DNA of 64,000 nt from NCBI GenBank assembly GCA_020638555.1, contig JACKII010000002.1, positions 1,158,270 to 1,222,269 on the forward strand, given 5' to 3'. Origin of the DNA: Alphaproteobacteria bacterium. GTDB lineage: Bacteria > Pseudomonadota > Alphaproteobacteria > Bin95. Within the stretch, counting starts at the first letter, position 1. Each line of letters opens with the position of its first letter. Positions 20,961 to 34,894 of the stretch are shown here, piece after piece. Both the position numbers and the translations under genes were made by a program. A model generated the notes under the pieces. That model ran no database searches. It worked only from the letters and a program-made list of their open reading frames with translations, and had not been told where the DNA came from.

Positions 20961-22198
20961 GGATCGACCTCTCCCCCTATATCAAGCCCGGCGACCTGGT
21001 GTTCTGCGCCCAGTTGGGCGGCGCGCCGCAAAGTCTGGTCAAGGCCCTGATCGGGCAGGCCGAGCGATTGGGGGGCGTGCGGTTCCTGAACAGCTTCCCC
21101 CTCGACCCCGGCGCGGATCGGCTGACGAGCGAGGGCGTGCGCTACCTCTCCATGGACGGCTTCGGCGTGAACGCGAAGCTGTTCCAGGCCGGCAAGCTGG
21201 AGATCGTGCCGGCCCATTTCAGCGACTATGCCCGCCTGTTCCATGACGGGCTGCTGGTGCCGGACGTGGTGTTCTGCACCGTGACGCCGGCGGACGAGGC
21301 CGGCCGCCGCTCGCTGGGCCTGTCGCTGGACCATGTGCGCGACGCCATGGAATGCGCGCGGGTGGTGCTGGCGGAGGAAAACTCGGCCATGCCCTGGACC
21401 CATGGCGACAGCGAGATTTCCGGGGATTTCCTCACCAAGGTCTTTCCCGCGACGCAGCCGCCGGACCTCTGGCAGGCCCGCGCGCCCGGCCCCGTGGACC
21501 ATGCCATCGCCGAGCAGGTGGCCCGCCTGGTGCCGAACGGCGCGACCTTCCAGTACGGCGTCGGCGCGACGCCGGACGCCATCGCCCGCGCCCTGGTCGG
21601 GCACAAGGAGCTGGGCTGCCATTCCGGCAGCCTCGCCGACAGCTATGTGGAACTGGCGGAAGCCGGTGCGATCTCGAACCGGCACAAGGAGATCGACCAG
21701 GGCTTTACCGTGGTGACGTCGCTCTATGGCTCGCAGCGGCTGCTGGATTTCGCCCATCGCAACCCGCAATTGCTGATGCGCCGCGGCCGCTACACCCATT
21801 CGGCGGAGGTGCTGCGCAATTTCCGCAAATTCTACGCGATCAACTCCGCGCTGGAAGTGGACCTGACCGGCCAGGTGGGCTCGGAGGCCGTGGACGGGCG
21901 CTATATCGGCGCGGTCGGCGGCCAGGTGAATTTTCACCGCGCGGCGTTCGAAGCGCCGCAGGGGCGGGCGATCATCACCCTCGGCGCCACCGCCGGCAAG
22001 GCCAAGCGGCCCCGGATCGTGCCGCGGCTCTCCGGCCCCGTCACCACGGTTCGGGCCGACGCGGACGTGGTGATCACGGAGTTCGGCATGGCGGAATTGC
22101 GCGGCAAGACCCTGGTCGAGCGGGCCGAAGCGATGATCGCCATCGCCCACCCGGACCATCGCGCCGACTTGCGCCAGGCCATCGACACGCTGGCCTAG
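20957..22198 (+). CDS. Acetyl-CoA hydrolase/transferase family protein (4-hydroxybutyrate CoA-transferase-like)
   Basis: A 413-residue family I CoA-transferase of the Cat1/acetyl-CoA hydrolase group. The catalytic Glu is in INSALEVDLTGQVGSE near residue 300, followed by GAVGGQVNFHRAA. It moves CoA between short acids, or hydrolyses acyl-CoA. The start overlaps the thioesterase stop by four bases. A REP-like hairpin at 22209-22238 lies 10 bp after the stop. With the DMSP-lyase-like cupin upstream, activating acrylate or 3-hydroxypropionate is an attractive but untested role. Confidence 0.88.
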   Translation: MRIDLSPYIKPGDLVFCAQLGGAPQSLVKALIGQAERLGGVRFLNSFPLDPGADRLTSEGVRYLSMDGFGVNAKLFQAGKLEIVPAHFSDYARLFHDGLLVPDVVFCTVTPADEAGRRSLGLSLDHVRDAMECARVVLAEENSAMPWTHGDSEISGDFLTKVFPATQPPDLWQARAPGPVDHAIAEQVARLVPNGATFQYGVGATPDAIARALVGHKELGCHSGSLADSYVELAEAGAISNRHKEIDQGFTVVTSLYGSQRLLDFAHRNPQLLMRRGRYTHSAEVLRNFRKFYAINSALEVDLTGQVGSEAVDGRYIGAVGGQVNFHRAAFEAPQGRAIITLGATAGKAKRPRIVPRLSGPVTTVRADADVVITEFGMAELRGKTLVERAEAMIAIAHPDHRADLRQAIDTLA

Positions 22199-22208
22199 GC
22201 GTTCCGTA

Positions 22209-22262
22209 CCCCGGAGGTGGCGGAGCCGCCGTCCGGGGCCGGTTGCGGCGTGCGAACACGGC
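22209..22262. repeat. REP-like palindromic element, copy A
   Basis: The hairpin at 22209-22238 has outer arms CCCCGGA and TCCGGGG and an inner GGCGG/CCGCC stem. Twelve bases later comes TGCGAACAC. The same layout, with identical spacing, recurs at 55790-55843. It lies between convergent genes and may also serve as a bidirectional transcription stop. Confidence 0.65.
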
Positions 22263-22340
22263 TGGCGGTGGTGTTCGCGAGGGCGACCGGTCCCGGCCCG
22301 CCGCTCCGCGACGGCCGGGAAACACAATCGGGGTTTTGAA

Positions 22341-23087
22341 TCAGACCGGCAATTCCCAGTCGGGCTTGGCCGGCAGGCTGGAGGCGGCGCGGACGATGGC
22401 GAATGTGGCGCTGTCTTCCGCCGGAGCCTCGTCCCAGCGGGCGCGGACGGCGCGCGGGTCCCAGGCCAGCACGTCGCCCGGCTGCCAGGCATGGCAATGG
22501 CCGAATTGCGGTTCCTCCGCGGTGCGGACCAGCGCCTGGCCGACCGGATCCTGAGACGCCGCGCGGCGGGGAGGCGGGTAAAGCACGGTCGCGCCGGTCA
22601 GCGGGTGTTCCAGCAGCACCGGACGCATCGGGCCGTCGAGCGAGTGGGCGAAATGCAGGCCCTCTGCGTCTTTCAGAGTCTCCGGTGCGGTCATGCGCAG
22701 GGAATCGGCGGCGGCCTCCATGCCGGCGAGCCAGAGCGGCGGCAGGGCCGCATCGCCGGTCCCGACGACGCAGGCGAGGGGTAGAGAGGCGGTTCCGTCC
22801 GCGCCGACCATGCTCCATTCGGCACTGCCGGGAATGCTGGCGGAGACGGCAATCAGCGTCTTGCCGGCGATGGCGCGGCCGAGCGCGGCGGCGCAACGGG
22901 CGGGGTCGGCACAGCCGCGGAACAGCAGCGCGCCGCCCACCTGCCAGAGGTCGCGCACCATCGCTGCCAGTTCGTCCGACAGCGTGTCGAGATCGACGCC
23001 GCGCACTTCCAGCCCGACGGCGGGAGAGAGCGGCTCGACCAGGATCGCGTCGTCGGCCGCTGTCGTGGGAGAGACGGCGGCTTGCAT
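22341..23087 (-). CDS. TauD/TfdA-like protein, apparently lacking iron ligands
   Basis: A 248-residue protein. The N-terminus (EPLSPAVGLEVRGVDLDTLS, then GGALLFRGC) and C-terminus (GHCHAWQPGDVLAWDPRAVR) match the ends of TauD/TfdA Fe(II)/2-oxoglutarate dioxygenases. The HxD iron motif expected in the middle is not visible. The distal His that normally follows the WDNRA-type strand is replaced by an Arg-Trp sequence. It is therefore probably a catalytically dead or altered relative. It starts 4 bp after rpoD ends, with a weak ribosome-binding site. Confidence 0.68.
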   Translation of the reverse strand: MQAAVSPTTAADDAILVEPLSPAVGLEVRGVDLDTLSDELAAMVRDLWQVGGALLFRGCADPARCAAALGRAIAGKTLIAVSASIPGSAEWSMVGADGTASLPLACVVGTGDAALPPLWLAGMEAAADSLRMTAPETLKDAEGLHFAHSLDGPMRPVLLEHPLTGATVLYPPPRRAASQDPVGQALVRTAEEPQFGHCHAWQPGDVLAWDPRAVRARWDEAPAEDSATFAIVRAASSLPAKPDWELPV

Positions 23088-23091
23088 CGGC

Positions 23092-25158
<2,067 letters not shown>

Positions 25159-25199
25159 ATTGTTTCTCGTCCCGCTTACCCGAATACTCTAACTTATAC

Positions 25200-27038
25200 C
25201 TAACCCTGACCATCCGCCAGTCGCTGCCGTTCGGCCGCAACCAAGCGGGTGAGCCGGTCATAGGCTCCAAATTCGTCATCCAAGATTGCGGCCTGCTGCC
25301 GCAAATCCGCAGAGACACCGTCACTTTCGATGGATTTGAGCAAATCCGCCACCGCAGTGCGGGCCTCTTCCAATGCTACTGCGTCGCTGTTACGAACCGC
25401 CGGTATTGCCGTCTGGGCTGACACGATCATCGAGGAGATCAGGGCTGTCATGTCCGGCGCCGAAGCGACTCCTTCCATTAGCTGTGTCATGAAGCGACCA
25501 GCGTCAAGGTCATTATGGGTGACAAGTACGCTTAAAATTCGGTTGCGCAAACTGTCAAGCGCGTTGTCGCGCAATGGAATCGCGGCGAATCGCTCGGCCA
25601 CTTCCTCTGCCAGAACAGGGTGCAAGACCAGCAATCCCAGCAACACGCGCTCGCGCTGATGCGCCAGGTCCCCGGGATTCGGCCGGCGATTCGGCCGTAG
25701 CCGACGGGTGGGCTCACCGGTCCAGGGGCGCCGGCGGTTGCGATGACCGGCGGTCGCGTCCGCCGGCGGGGCCGCGGGCGTAAAGGCCGCACGCAGCCGC
25801 TGGCGCATATCCTGCTCGTAATAGGCGCGCACGGTCTCGTCGGCGATCCGCTGCACCTGCGCCAACAGCGCGCGGTGAAAGGCGGCGCGGCGTTCGGGCG
25901 ACGTCGGCGGGTTGCGCTCGGCTTCCGCCTGCCACAGCACATCCGCCAGCGGCGTCGCCGCGGCCACGATGGCCTCCACCGCTTCGGTGCCCCGGCGTCG
26001 GACCAGCGTGTCCGGGTCCTCGCCTTCCGGCAGCAGGGCAAAGCGCAGCGACTTGCCCGGTTTCAGGCCGGGCAGGGCGCGTTCGGCGGCGCGGATGGCG
26101 GCGGCGCGGCCGGCGCGGTCGCCGTCGAGGCAGAGCACCGGCTCCGCCGCCAGGGTCCAGAGCAGGCGGATCTGGTCCTCGCCGATGGCGGTGCCGAGCG
26201 GGGCCACGGCCTCGGCAATGCCCGCCTGGGCGAGGGCGATCACGTCCATATAGCCTTCGACCACCAGCACCCGATCGGATTGATGCGCCGCCTGCCGGGC
26301 GGAGGCGAGGCCGTAGAGCACGCTGCCCTTGTGGAACACCGCGTTTTCCGGCGAGTTCAGATATTTGGGCTGGGCATCGCCCAGGGTCCGGCCGCCGAAC
26401 GCGATCACATGGCCCTGCCGGTCGGTGATCGGGAACATGATCCGGTCGCGGAAATAGTCGGTGACGCGGCCGTCGTCGCGGCGCTTCATCAGGCCGGCTT
26501 CGACCAGTTGGTCTTGCGAGATTCCGTCCGGCGTCAGACTGGCGGCCAAGCTGCCATAGGCGGACGGTGCATAGCCCAGCCGGAAGCGGCGGATGGTGGC
26601 GTCGTCCAGGCCGCGATCCTTGAGATAGGCCAGGGCTCCGCGGCCGGCGGGCATGCGAAGTTGCGACTCGTAGAATTCCGTGGCGATGGCCAGCGTGTCC
26701 ATGGCGGTCTTCGCGACCCGGCGGCGCTGTTCCATCTCCGGGCCTTCGCTGGGCACGTCCATGCCGGCCAGGGCGGCGACGGTTTCCACCGCCTCGCGGA
26801 AGGTCAGGCCTTCCACCTCCATCAGGAACGAGAATACGTCGCCATGCTTGCCGGACGAGAAGCAGTGATAAAACCGCTTGTCGTCGTTCACGAAGAAGGA
26901 TGGCGTTTTCTCTTTGTTGAACGGGCTGAGGCCCGCCCATTCCCGCCCCTGCTTGCGCAACTGCACCCGCCGGCGGACCACGTCCGACACCGGAACCCGG
27001 GTTCGCAAGTCGTCGAGAAAGTCCGGCGGGATACTCAT
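25200..27038 (-). CDS. dnaG: DNA primase DnaG
   Basis: A 612-residue primase that makes RNA primers at the replication fork. The TOPRIM core has RVLVVEGYMDVIAL near residue 255 and LCLDGDRAGRAAAIRA near 305, with the acidic metal ligands intact. The N-terminal CHC2 domain is recognisable, but GLSPFNKEKTPSFF and YHCFSSGKHGD keep only one of the four usual zinc ligands (C, H, C, C). The start is the ATG at 27038, with no strong Shine-Dalgarno. A 17-bp imperfect tandem repeat fills the short gap to yqeY. Confidence 0.95.
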   Translation of the reverse strand: MSIPPDFLDDLRTRVPVSDVVRRRVQLRKQGREWAGLSPFNKEKTPSFFVNDDKRFYHCFSSGKHGDVFSFLMEVEGLTFREAVETVAALAGMDVPSEGPEMEQRRRVAKTAMDTLAIATEFYESQLRMPAGRGALAYLKDRGLDDATIRRFRLGYAPSAYGSLAASLTPDGISQDQLVEAGLMKRRDDGRVTDYFRDRIMFPITDRQGHVIAFGGRTLGDAQPKYLNSPENAVFHKGSVLYGLASARQAAHQSDRVLVVEGYMDVIALAQAGIAEAVAPLGTAIGEDQIRLLWTLAAEPVLCLDGDRAGRAAAIRAAERALPGLKPGKSLRFALLPEGEDPDTLVRRRGTEAVEAIVAAATPLADVLWQAEAERNPPTSPERRAAFHRALLAQVQRIADETVRAYYEQDMRQRLRAAFTPAAPPADATAGHRNRRRPWTGEPTRRLRPNRRPNPGDLAHQRERVLLGLLVLHPVLAEEVAERFAAIPLRDNALDSLRNRILSVLVTHNDLDAGRFMTQLMEGVASAPDMTALISSMIVSAQTAIPAVRNSDAVALEEARTAVADLLKSIESDGVSADLRQQAAILDDEFGAYDRLTRLVAAERQRLADGQG

Positions 27039-27072
27039 GTCATGCGAAGACTCGTGTCATGTGAAAACGTGT
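27039..27072. repeat. Two-copy imperfect 17-bp tandem repeat before dnaG
   Basis: The units GTCATGCGAAGACTCGT and GTCATGTGAAAACGTGT match at 13 of 17 positions and sit head to tail in the gap between yqeY and dnaG. No function is evident. Confidence 0.4.
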
Positions 27073-27085
27073 CACTGTTACAACG

Positions 27086-27544
27086 TTAACGCATCAACCG
27101 CGCCTTGGCGACCGCGCTGGCCTTGGCGAAATCCATGGTGCCGGCATAGCGCTCGCGCAGCGCCGCCATCAGCGGCCCCATATCCTTGATGCCGCCGGCG
27201 CCGATATCGGCGATGACGGAGTCGACGGCGGCGGCGACCTCGTCCGCGCTCAGCTGTTTGGGCAGGAAGCGCTCGATGATGTCGACCTCCTCCCGCTCCT
27301 GCTGCGCCAGTTCGAGGCGACCGCCTTCCTCATACAATCTAATCGATTCCTGCCGCTGCTTAATCATCTTCTGGAGCAGTTGCAGAATTTCGTCGTCGCC
27401 GATGCCATCGGTGACGCCGTCGCTGCGCGCGGCAATGTCCCGATCCTTGATCGCGGCCGAGATGAGACGCAATGTCGATACCGCGCGGACGTCCTTGGCG
27501 CGCATGGCGTCTTTGAGTTGTTGGGAAACCAGAGACCGCAGCAT
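27086..27544 (-). CDS. yqeY: GatB/YqeY domain-containing protein
   Basis: A 152-residue helical protein of the YqeY family, related to the tail domain of the GatB subunit of tRNA-dependent amidotransferase. Family marks are STLRLISAAIKDRDIA, DEILQLLQKMIKQRQESIRL and the EVDIIERFLPKQLS stretch. The exact role is unknown; it may bind tRNA. The start at 27544 has AAGGAGAG well spaced, while the longer frame to 27625 lacks one. It heads the yqeY-dnaG-rpoD unit. Confidence 0.92.
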   Translation of the reverse strand: MLRSLVSQQLKDAMRAKDVRAVSTLRLISAAIKDRDIAARSDGVTDGIGDDEILQLLQKMIKQRQESIRLYEEGGRLELAQQEREEVDIIERFLPKQLSADEVAAAVDSVIADIGAGGIKDMGPLMAALRERYAGTMDFAKASAVAKARLMR

Positions 27545-27843
27545 GGCGTTTCTCTCCTTGGCTGATGGGGCGGCTGCGGACCGGCCGAAACCGGAGCAAC
27601 CGACTAAAGATTGAGTGTCGGACAATTCGTCCTTTTCGCTAACTCATTGATTTAACGAATATTATAGCCAATGGCGCAACTTGACCTTTTGCGGGTGATC
27701 GCCTATCTAAACCGCCTAGCTGTCGGCCGCAGACGCGCCTCTCATAGGTGGCAACGTGTCGGGCCGTCAAGCAAGGCGAAACTCTCGTAGGTTTTGTCGG
27801 CTCGTGGCAACCGATCGCCTCGCTCTGGCCAGACGAAAGTCCG
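27545..27843. other. Divergent promoter region between yqeY and carA
   Basis: A 299-bp gap with the start of yqeY on one side and carA on the other. It is more AT-rich than its surroundings around 27640-27680. It holds a good sigma-70-like promoter pointing to carA (27681-27709). I see no attenuator hairpin or ORF. Confidence 0.5.
27681..27709 (+). promoter_or_regulatory. Sigma-70-type promoter for carAB
   Basis: A -35 hexamer TTGACC (27681-27686) is followed after exactly 17 bases by TATCTA (27704-27709). The carA ATG is about 130 bases downstream, leaving a sizable leader. Confidence 0.55.
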
Positions 27844-29031
27844 ATGTCAAATACGAATGAATCCGCTGCGCCGCTCGCCGGCGCCATACAGCCGCGCGGC
27901 GCGACCGCTGCCCTGGTGCTGGCCGATGGTTCGGTCTTCTGGGGCAAGGGGATCGGTGCGACCGGCCAGACCGTGGGCGAGGTGTGTTTCAACACGTCGA
28001 TGACGGGGTATCAGGAAATCCTGACCGATCCCTCGTTCGCCGGCCAGATCATCACCTTTACCTTCCCCCATATCGGCAATGTGGGGGCGAATGCCGAGGA
28101 TATCGAGACCGGCACGTCGGCGGCGCGCGGCTGCATTCTCCGCATGGACATCACCGACCCGTCGAACTTCCGCGCGGCCGAGCATCTGAACGCCTGGCTG
28201 ACCCGACAGGGCCTGATCGGCATTGCCGGCATCGACACGCGGCGTCTGACCCGCCGCATTCGCGACGGCGGTGCGCCGAACGGCGTTGTCGTGCACGCGG
28301 CCGACGGCGTGCTGGACCTGGAGGGCGCGCTGGCGGCGGCGCGGGCCTGGCCGGGGCTGGAAGGCATGGACCTGGCGAAAGAGGTGTCCTGCACCCAGAC
28401 CTACGACTGGTCGCAGACCCGATGGCGGCTGGGCCAGGGCTTCGGCGCGCTGGAGCGGCCGGACCGGCATGTGGTGGCGGTGGACTACGGCGCCAAGCGC
28501 AACATCCTGCGCTGCCTCGCCAGCGCCGGCTGCCGCGTGACCGTGGTTCCGGCGACGGCGACGGCGGAGGACATTCTGGCCCACAAGCCGGACGGCCTGT
28601 TCCTGGCCAACGGCCCCGGCGACCCGGCGGCAACGGCGGAATATGCGGTGCCCACCCTCCGGACGCTGCTGGAGAGCGGCCTGCCGATGTTCGGCATCTG
28701 CCTCGGCCACCAGTTGCTGGCGCTGGCACTGGGCGCCAAGAGCTACAAAATGGCCATCGGCCACCGCGGCGCCAACCATCCGGTCAAGGATCTGGCCACC
28801 GGCAAGGTGGAGATCACCAGCCAGAATCACGGCTTTGCCATCGATGCGGAGACACTGCCGGAGGGCGTCACGGCCACCCATGTCTCGCTGTTCGACGGCA
28901 CGCTCGAAGGGCTGCGGGTCGAGGGTCGGCCGGTGTTCTCGGTCCAGTATCATCCCGAGGCCTCGCCGGGGCCGCACGACAGCCATTATCTGTTCCACCG
29001 TTTCGTCGAAGCCATCGATCAGGCGCGCTAG
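27844..29031 (+). CDS. carA: Carbamoyl-phosphate synthase small subunit
   Basis: A 395-residue glutaminase subunit that supplies ammonia to CarB for carbamoyl phosphate, used in arginine and pyrimidine synthesis. The N-terminal domain has GEVCFNTSMTGYQEILTDPS. The class I amidotransferase domain has the catalytic Cys in LPMFGICLGHQLLALALG, and the His/Glu pair in VQYHPEASPGPHD. I start at the ATG at 27844; an upstream in-frame extension lacks family similarity. carB follows by 8 bp. Confidence 0.97.
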   Translation: MSNTNESAAPLAGAIQPRGATAALVLADGSVFWGKGIGATGQTVGEVCFNTSMTGYQEILTDPSFAGQIITFTFPHIGNVGANAEDIETGTSAARGCILRMDITDPSNFRAAEHLNAWLTRQGLIGIAGIDTRRLTRRIRDGGAPNGVVVHAADGVLDLEGALAAARAWPGLEGMDLAKEVSCTQTYDWSQTRWRLGQGFGALERPDRHVVAVDYGAKRNILRCLASAGCRVTVVPATATAEDILAHKPDGLFLANGPGDPAATAEYAVPTLRTLLESGLPMFGICLGHQLLALALGAKSYKMAIGHRGANHPVKDLATGKVEITSQNHGFAIDAETLPEGVTATHVSLFDGTLEGLRVEGRPVFSVQYHPEASPGPHDSHYLFHRFVEAIDQAR

Positions 29032-29039
29032 GTCCCGAC

Positions 29040-32294
<3,255 letters not shown>

Positions 32295-32339
32295 CCTGAT
32301 GGCAGGCGATAAAACCCTACCAGTCGATCAACCCGGCGT

Positions 32340-32368
32340 TTGACAAGGGGCAACGGCGGGTCTTTACC
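32340..32368 (+). promoter_or_regulatory. Weak candidate promoter upstream of greA
   Basis: TTGACA at 32340-32345 is an exact -35 consensus. The hexamer 17 bases later, TTTACC, is a poor -10. It lies in the 220-bp gap between carB and greA and suggests that greA can be transcribed separately. Confidence 0.3.
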
Positions 32369-32514
32369 GGCTTGTCGGGCCTCCGCACCTGTGGCGCGGA
32401 ATGGCGCGCGCCGTCGAATGGCGTCGATCTGGCAGGATTTTACTGGGAGACATATCATCGCGGGCTCGGCCAGTTGAGGTCCGGGCGCGACGATTACGCT
32501 TTGGAGGTTTTCGT

Positions 32515-32991
32515 ATGGACAAGGTCCCAATGACGCCCGCGGGCTATCAGCGGCTGGAGGAAGAACTGCGCCGCTTGAAATCCGAGGCGCGCCCGTCGGT
32601 GATCCGGGCCATTGCGGAAGCGCGCGCGCACGGCGACCTGTCGGAAAACGCGGAATACCATGCGGCGAAGGAAAAGCAGGCCTTCATCGAAGGCCGGATC
32701 GCCGAACTGGAAGACAAGACCAGCCGTGCCGAGATCATCAACCCGGTCAACATGGCCGGCAGCGCGAACGTGAAGTTCGGCGCGACCGTGACCATTGTCG
32801 ACGAGGACACGGAGGAGGAGTCGGTGTTCCAGATCGTCGGCGCTGACGAGTCCGACATCGACCATGGCCGCATCTCCATCACCTCGCCCATGGCCCGTGC
32901 CCTGATCGGCAAGGAGGCCGGCGACCAGGTGGAGGTCAACGCGCCGTCCGGGTCGCGCTTCTACGAGGTGATGAAGGTCGAGTACGTCTAG
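32515..32991 (+). CDS. greA: Transcription elongation factor GreA
   Basis: A 158-residue factor that rescues backtracked RNA polymerase by stimulating transcript cleavage. The N-terminal coiled coil has MTPAGYQRLEEELRRLKSEA, then HGDLSENAEYHAAKEKQAFI, where the acidic tip Asp/Glu reside. The C-terminal FKBP-like domain has SITSPMARALIGKEAGD. The ATG at 32515 has TTGGAGG 8 bases upstream; the longer frame is not conserved. Confidence 0.96.
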   Translation: MDKVPMTPAGYQRLEEELRRLKSEARPSVIRAIAEARAHGDLSENAEYHAAKEKQAFIEGRIAELEDKTSRAEIINPVNMAGSANVKFGATVTIVDEDTEEESVFQIVGADESDIDHGRISITSPMARALIGKEAGDQVEVNAPSGSRFYEVMKVEYV

Positions 32992-33023
32992 GCCCGGACA
33001 GGCGGGCCGACCGGGAGGGCAGG

Positions 33024-33398
33024 ATGCCGGACTATCACGGTGGTTGCCATTGCGGTGCGGTCCGCATCACTGTCCGCCGGGATGCGCCGGTCGACAGCCT
33101 GACCGACTGCAATTGCTCGGTCTGTCGCAAGAAAGGCATCCTGCATCTGGCGGTGCCGGAGGCCGACCTGACCATCGACCGGGGCGAGCAGGCGCTCACG
33201 CTCTACCAGTGGCGTTCCCACACGGCGAAGCACTGGTTTTGCCGGCATTGCGGCATCCATGTCTTCAACCGCCCGCGCATGCATCCGGAGCGCTACAGCG
33301 TCAACGCGCGCTGCCTGGACGAGTTCGACGCGATCATGCCTAATGTGACCCTCGTCCCTTTCGACGGCCAAAACCATCCGAAGGACCGGCAGGGCTGA
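33024..33398 (+). CDS. GFA/CENP-V-type zinc-binding protein
   Basis: A 124-residue protein of the glutathione-dependent formaldehyde-activating (GFA) fold. Zinc ligands are in GGCHCGAV, then CNCSVCRKKG, and finally HWFCRHCGIHVF. Family members bind zinc and some bind glutathione; a true formaldehyde role is proven for few. It sits 32 bp after greA and before an acyl-CoA dehydrogenase on the same strand. Confidence 0.9.
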   Translation: MPDYHGGCHCGAVRITVRRDAPVDSLTDCNCSVCRKKGILHLAVPEADLTIDRGEQALTLYQWRSHTAKHWFCRHCGIHVFNRPRMHPERYSVNARCLDEFDAIMPNVTLVPFDGQNHPKDRQG

Positions 33399-33444
33399 CG
33401 CCGTCTTCCGCCGCCGGTCCGGCTGACCCCAAGGACCGCGGCCC

Positions 33445-34593
33445 ATGCCCTACAAGACCTTTGGCTTCTCGCAAGAGCAGGTGATGATGCGCGACTCGGT
33501 GCTGGGCACGCTGAACCGCGTGCTGCCCGAGGCGAAAATCCTGGAACTGGAGGCCGACAGCGCCTATCCGGCCGAGGCGTTTCAGGCGCTGGCCGAAGCT
33601 GGCTGGCTCGCGCTGCCGTTCGAGGAACGCTATGGCGGTGCCGCGGCCTCGAACAAGGACTTGGCCGTCTTTATTGAGGCGCTGGGTTATCACCATGCGG
33701 GCATCACCTCGGCCTTCATGACCACGGTGATCTATGGCGGCCTGCACCTGCAATTCCATGGCGCCGACTGGATGAAGCGGGAGTTGTTGCCCAAGGTGAT
33801 CGGCGGCAAGCTGCGCATGGCGGTCGGCTATTCCGAGCCCTCCGGCGGCTCGGACGCCGCGGCGATCCTGACCCGGGCAAAGCGGGATGGCGATGACTAT
33901 GTCATCAGCGGCCAGAAGGTGTTCATCACCAACGCCCATGTCGCCGACTATCTGGTCATCACCGCCAAGACCGACCCCGGCGCCGGCCACAAGGGCCTGT
34001 CGCTGTTTCTGCTCGACACCAAGCTGCCCGGCGTCACCATCCGCAACCTGAACCCGATGGGCCGCCGCACCTCGCTGCCGAACGAGGTGTTTCTGGACGA
34101 GGTGCGCGTGCCGGCCTCGCATCTGGTGGGTGAGGAAAACCGCGGCTGGCCCCTGCTGATGCGCGGCCTCAACATGGAGCGCATGCTGCTGGCTGCGGCC
34201 AGCGCCGGGCAGATGATGAAGATCATCGAGATCGCCAAGGACTGGGCGACCCAGCGCAAGGCGTTCGGCCAGACCATCACCGAATTCCAGGCGATCAGCC
34301 ACAAATTCGCCGACATGGCGATGATGACCGAGACCGCGCGCCTGCACACCTACAGCGTCGCCGATAGGCTGGACGCGGGCGAGGACCCGGTGTTGGAAAC
34401 CGCCATCGCCAAGACGGTGGCAACCGAATACAACATGATCGTGGCCGACCTGGGCGTGCAGATCATGGGCGGCGCCGGCTATATGGACGGCCGCATGAGC
34501 CAGCTCTATCGCGACGCCCGCGTCGGCCCGATCGGCGGCGGCTCGTCCGAGATCATGCGCACCGTGATTGCCAAGCGCATGGGCGTGATTTAA
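33445..34593 (+). CDS. Acyl-CoA dehydrogenase
   Basis: A 382-residue FAD enzyme that oxidises acyl-CoA to 2-enoyl-CoA. It has the three-part fold: a helical N-terminal domain, the FAD-binding strand domain (GYSEPSGGSDAAAI near residue 130) and a helical C-terminus ending in GGSSEIMRTVIAKRM, which matches the family end. The catalytic Glu region is QIMGGAGYMDGRMSQLYRDA near residues 345-365. The substrate chain is unknown. A repeat-rich convergent gap follows. Confidence 0.92.
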   Translation: MPYKTFGFSQEQVMMRDSVLGTLNRVLPEAKILELEADSAYPAEAFQALAEAGWLALPFEERYGGAAASNKDLAVFIEALGYHHAGITSAFMTTVIYGGLHLQFHGADWMKRELLPKVIGGKLRMAVGYSEPSGGSDAAAILTRAKRDGDDYVISGQKVFITNAHVADYLVITAKTDPGAGHKGLSLFLLDTKLPGVTIRNLNPMGRRTSLPNEVFLDEVRVPASHLVGEENRGWPLLMRGLNMERMLLAAASAGQMMKIIEIAKDWATQRKAFGQTITEFQAISHKFADMAMMTETARLHTYSVADRLDAGEDPVLETAIAKTVATEYNMIVADLGVQIMGGAGYMDGRMSQLYRDARVGPIGGGSSEIMRTVIAKRMGVI

Positions 34594-34663
34594 CGGCCAG
34601 GCGCGTCGGGGGCGGTTCCTGCCGTGAGTTTTCACTTCCTCCCGCTCCGTTTCCCGCTCCTTG

Positions 34664-34783
34664 TCATTCCCATTTCCCCGGGCTTGACCCGGGGGCCATG
34701 CCTGAGACTTTCCCCAAAAATCCGGCGCTTGTGAGATACGCTCAGGCATGGCCTCCCGCCTCCGCGGGAGCAATGGGAGATAG
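34664..34783 (-). repeat. Dispersed palindromic repeat family 1, copy A
   Basis: Read on the minus strand it starts near CTCCCGCGGAGGCGGGAG, passes ATGCCTGAGCGTATCTCACA, and ends in a CCCCGGGTCAAGCCCGGGG palindrome. The same order of blocks, with point differences, is found on the plus strand at 59515-59600. The palindromic CTCCCGC/GCGGGAG core is conserved in both. Confidence 0.7.
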
Positions 34784-34831
34784 ACCGAGAGGTGAGCCGA
34801 TACCACCGCTTTTGGTGCAAAAGGCCGCTCT

Positions 34832-34862
34832 GGCATGGACCCCGGGTCAGGCCCGGGGAAGC
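34832..34862 (+). repeat. Facing CCCGGG palindrome unit of repeat family 1
   Basis: The block GGCATGGACCCCGGGTCAGG and its following bases (34832-34860) are the reverse complement, with few changes, of 34673-34702. The two form a long inverted pair about 130 bp apart. Each half also contains its own CCCCGGG/CCCGGGG hairpin. Confidence 0.6.
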
Positions 34863-34894
34863 GGGGGGAGGGGGAAGGCGGGTTGTTAATGCCC

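Larger units (their letters stand above)
34594..34894. other. Convergent intergenic region filled with palindromic repeats
   Basis: No gene is visible. Two facing copies of a CCCGGG palindrome element and one copy of a longer dispersed repeat take up most of this 301-bp stretch. The long open frames that cross it look like translations of the repeat and I do not call them genes. Confidence 0.6.
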
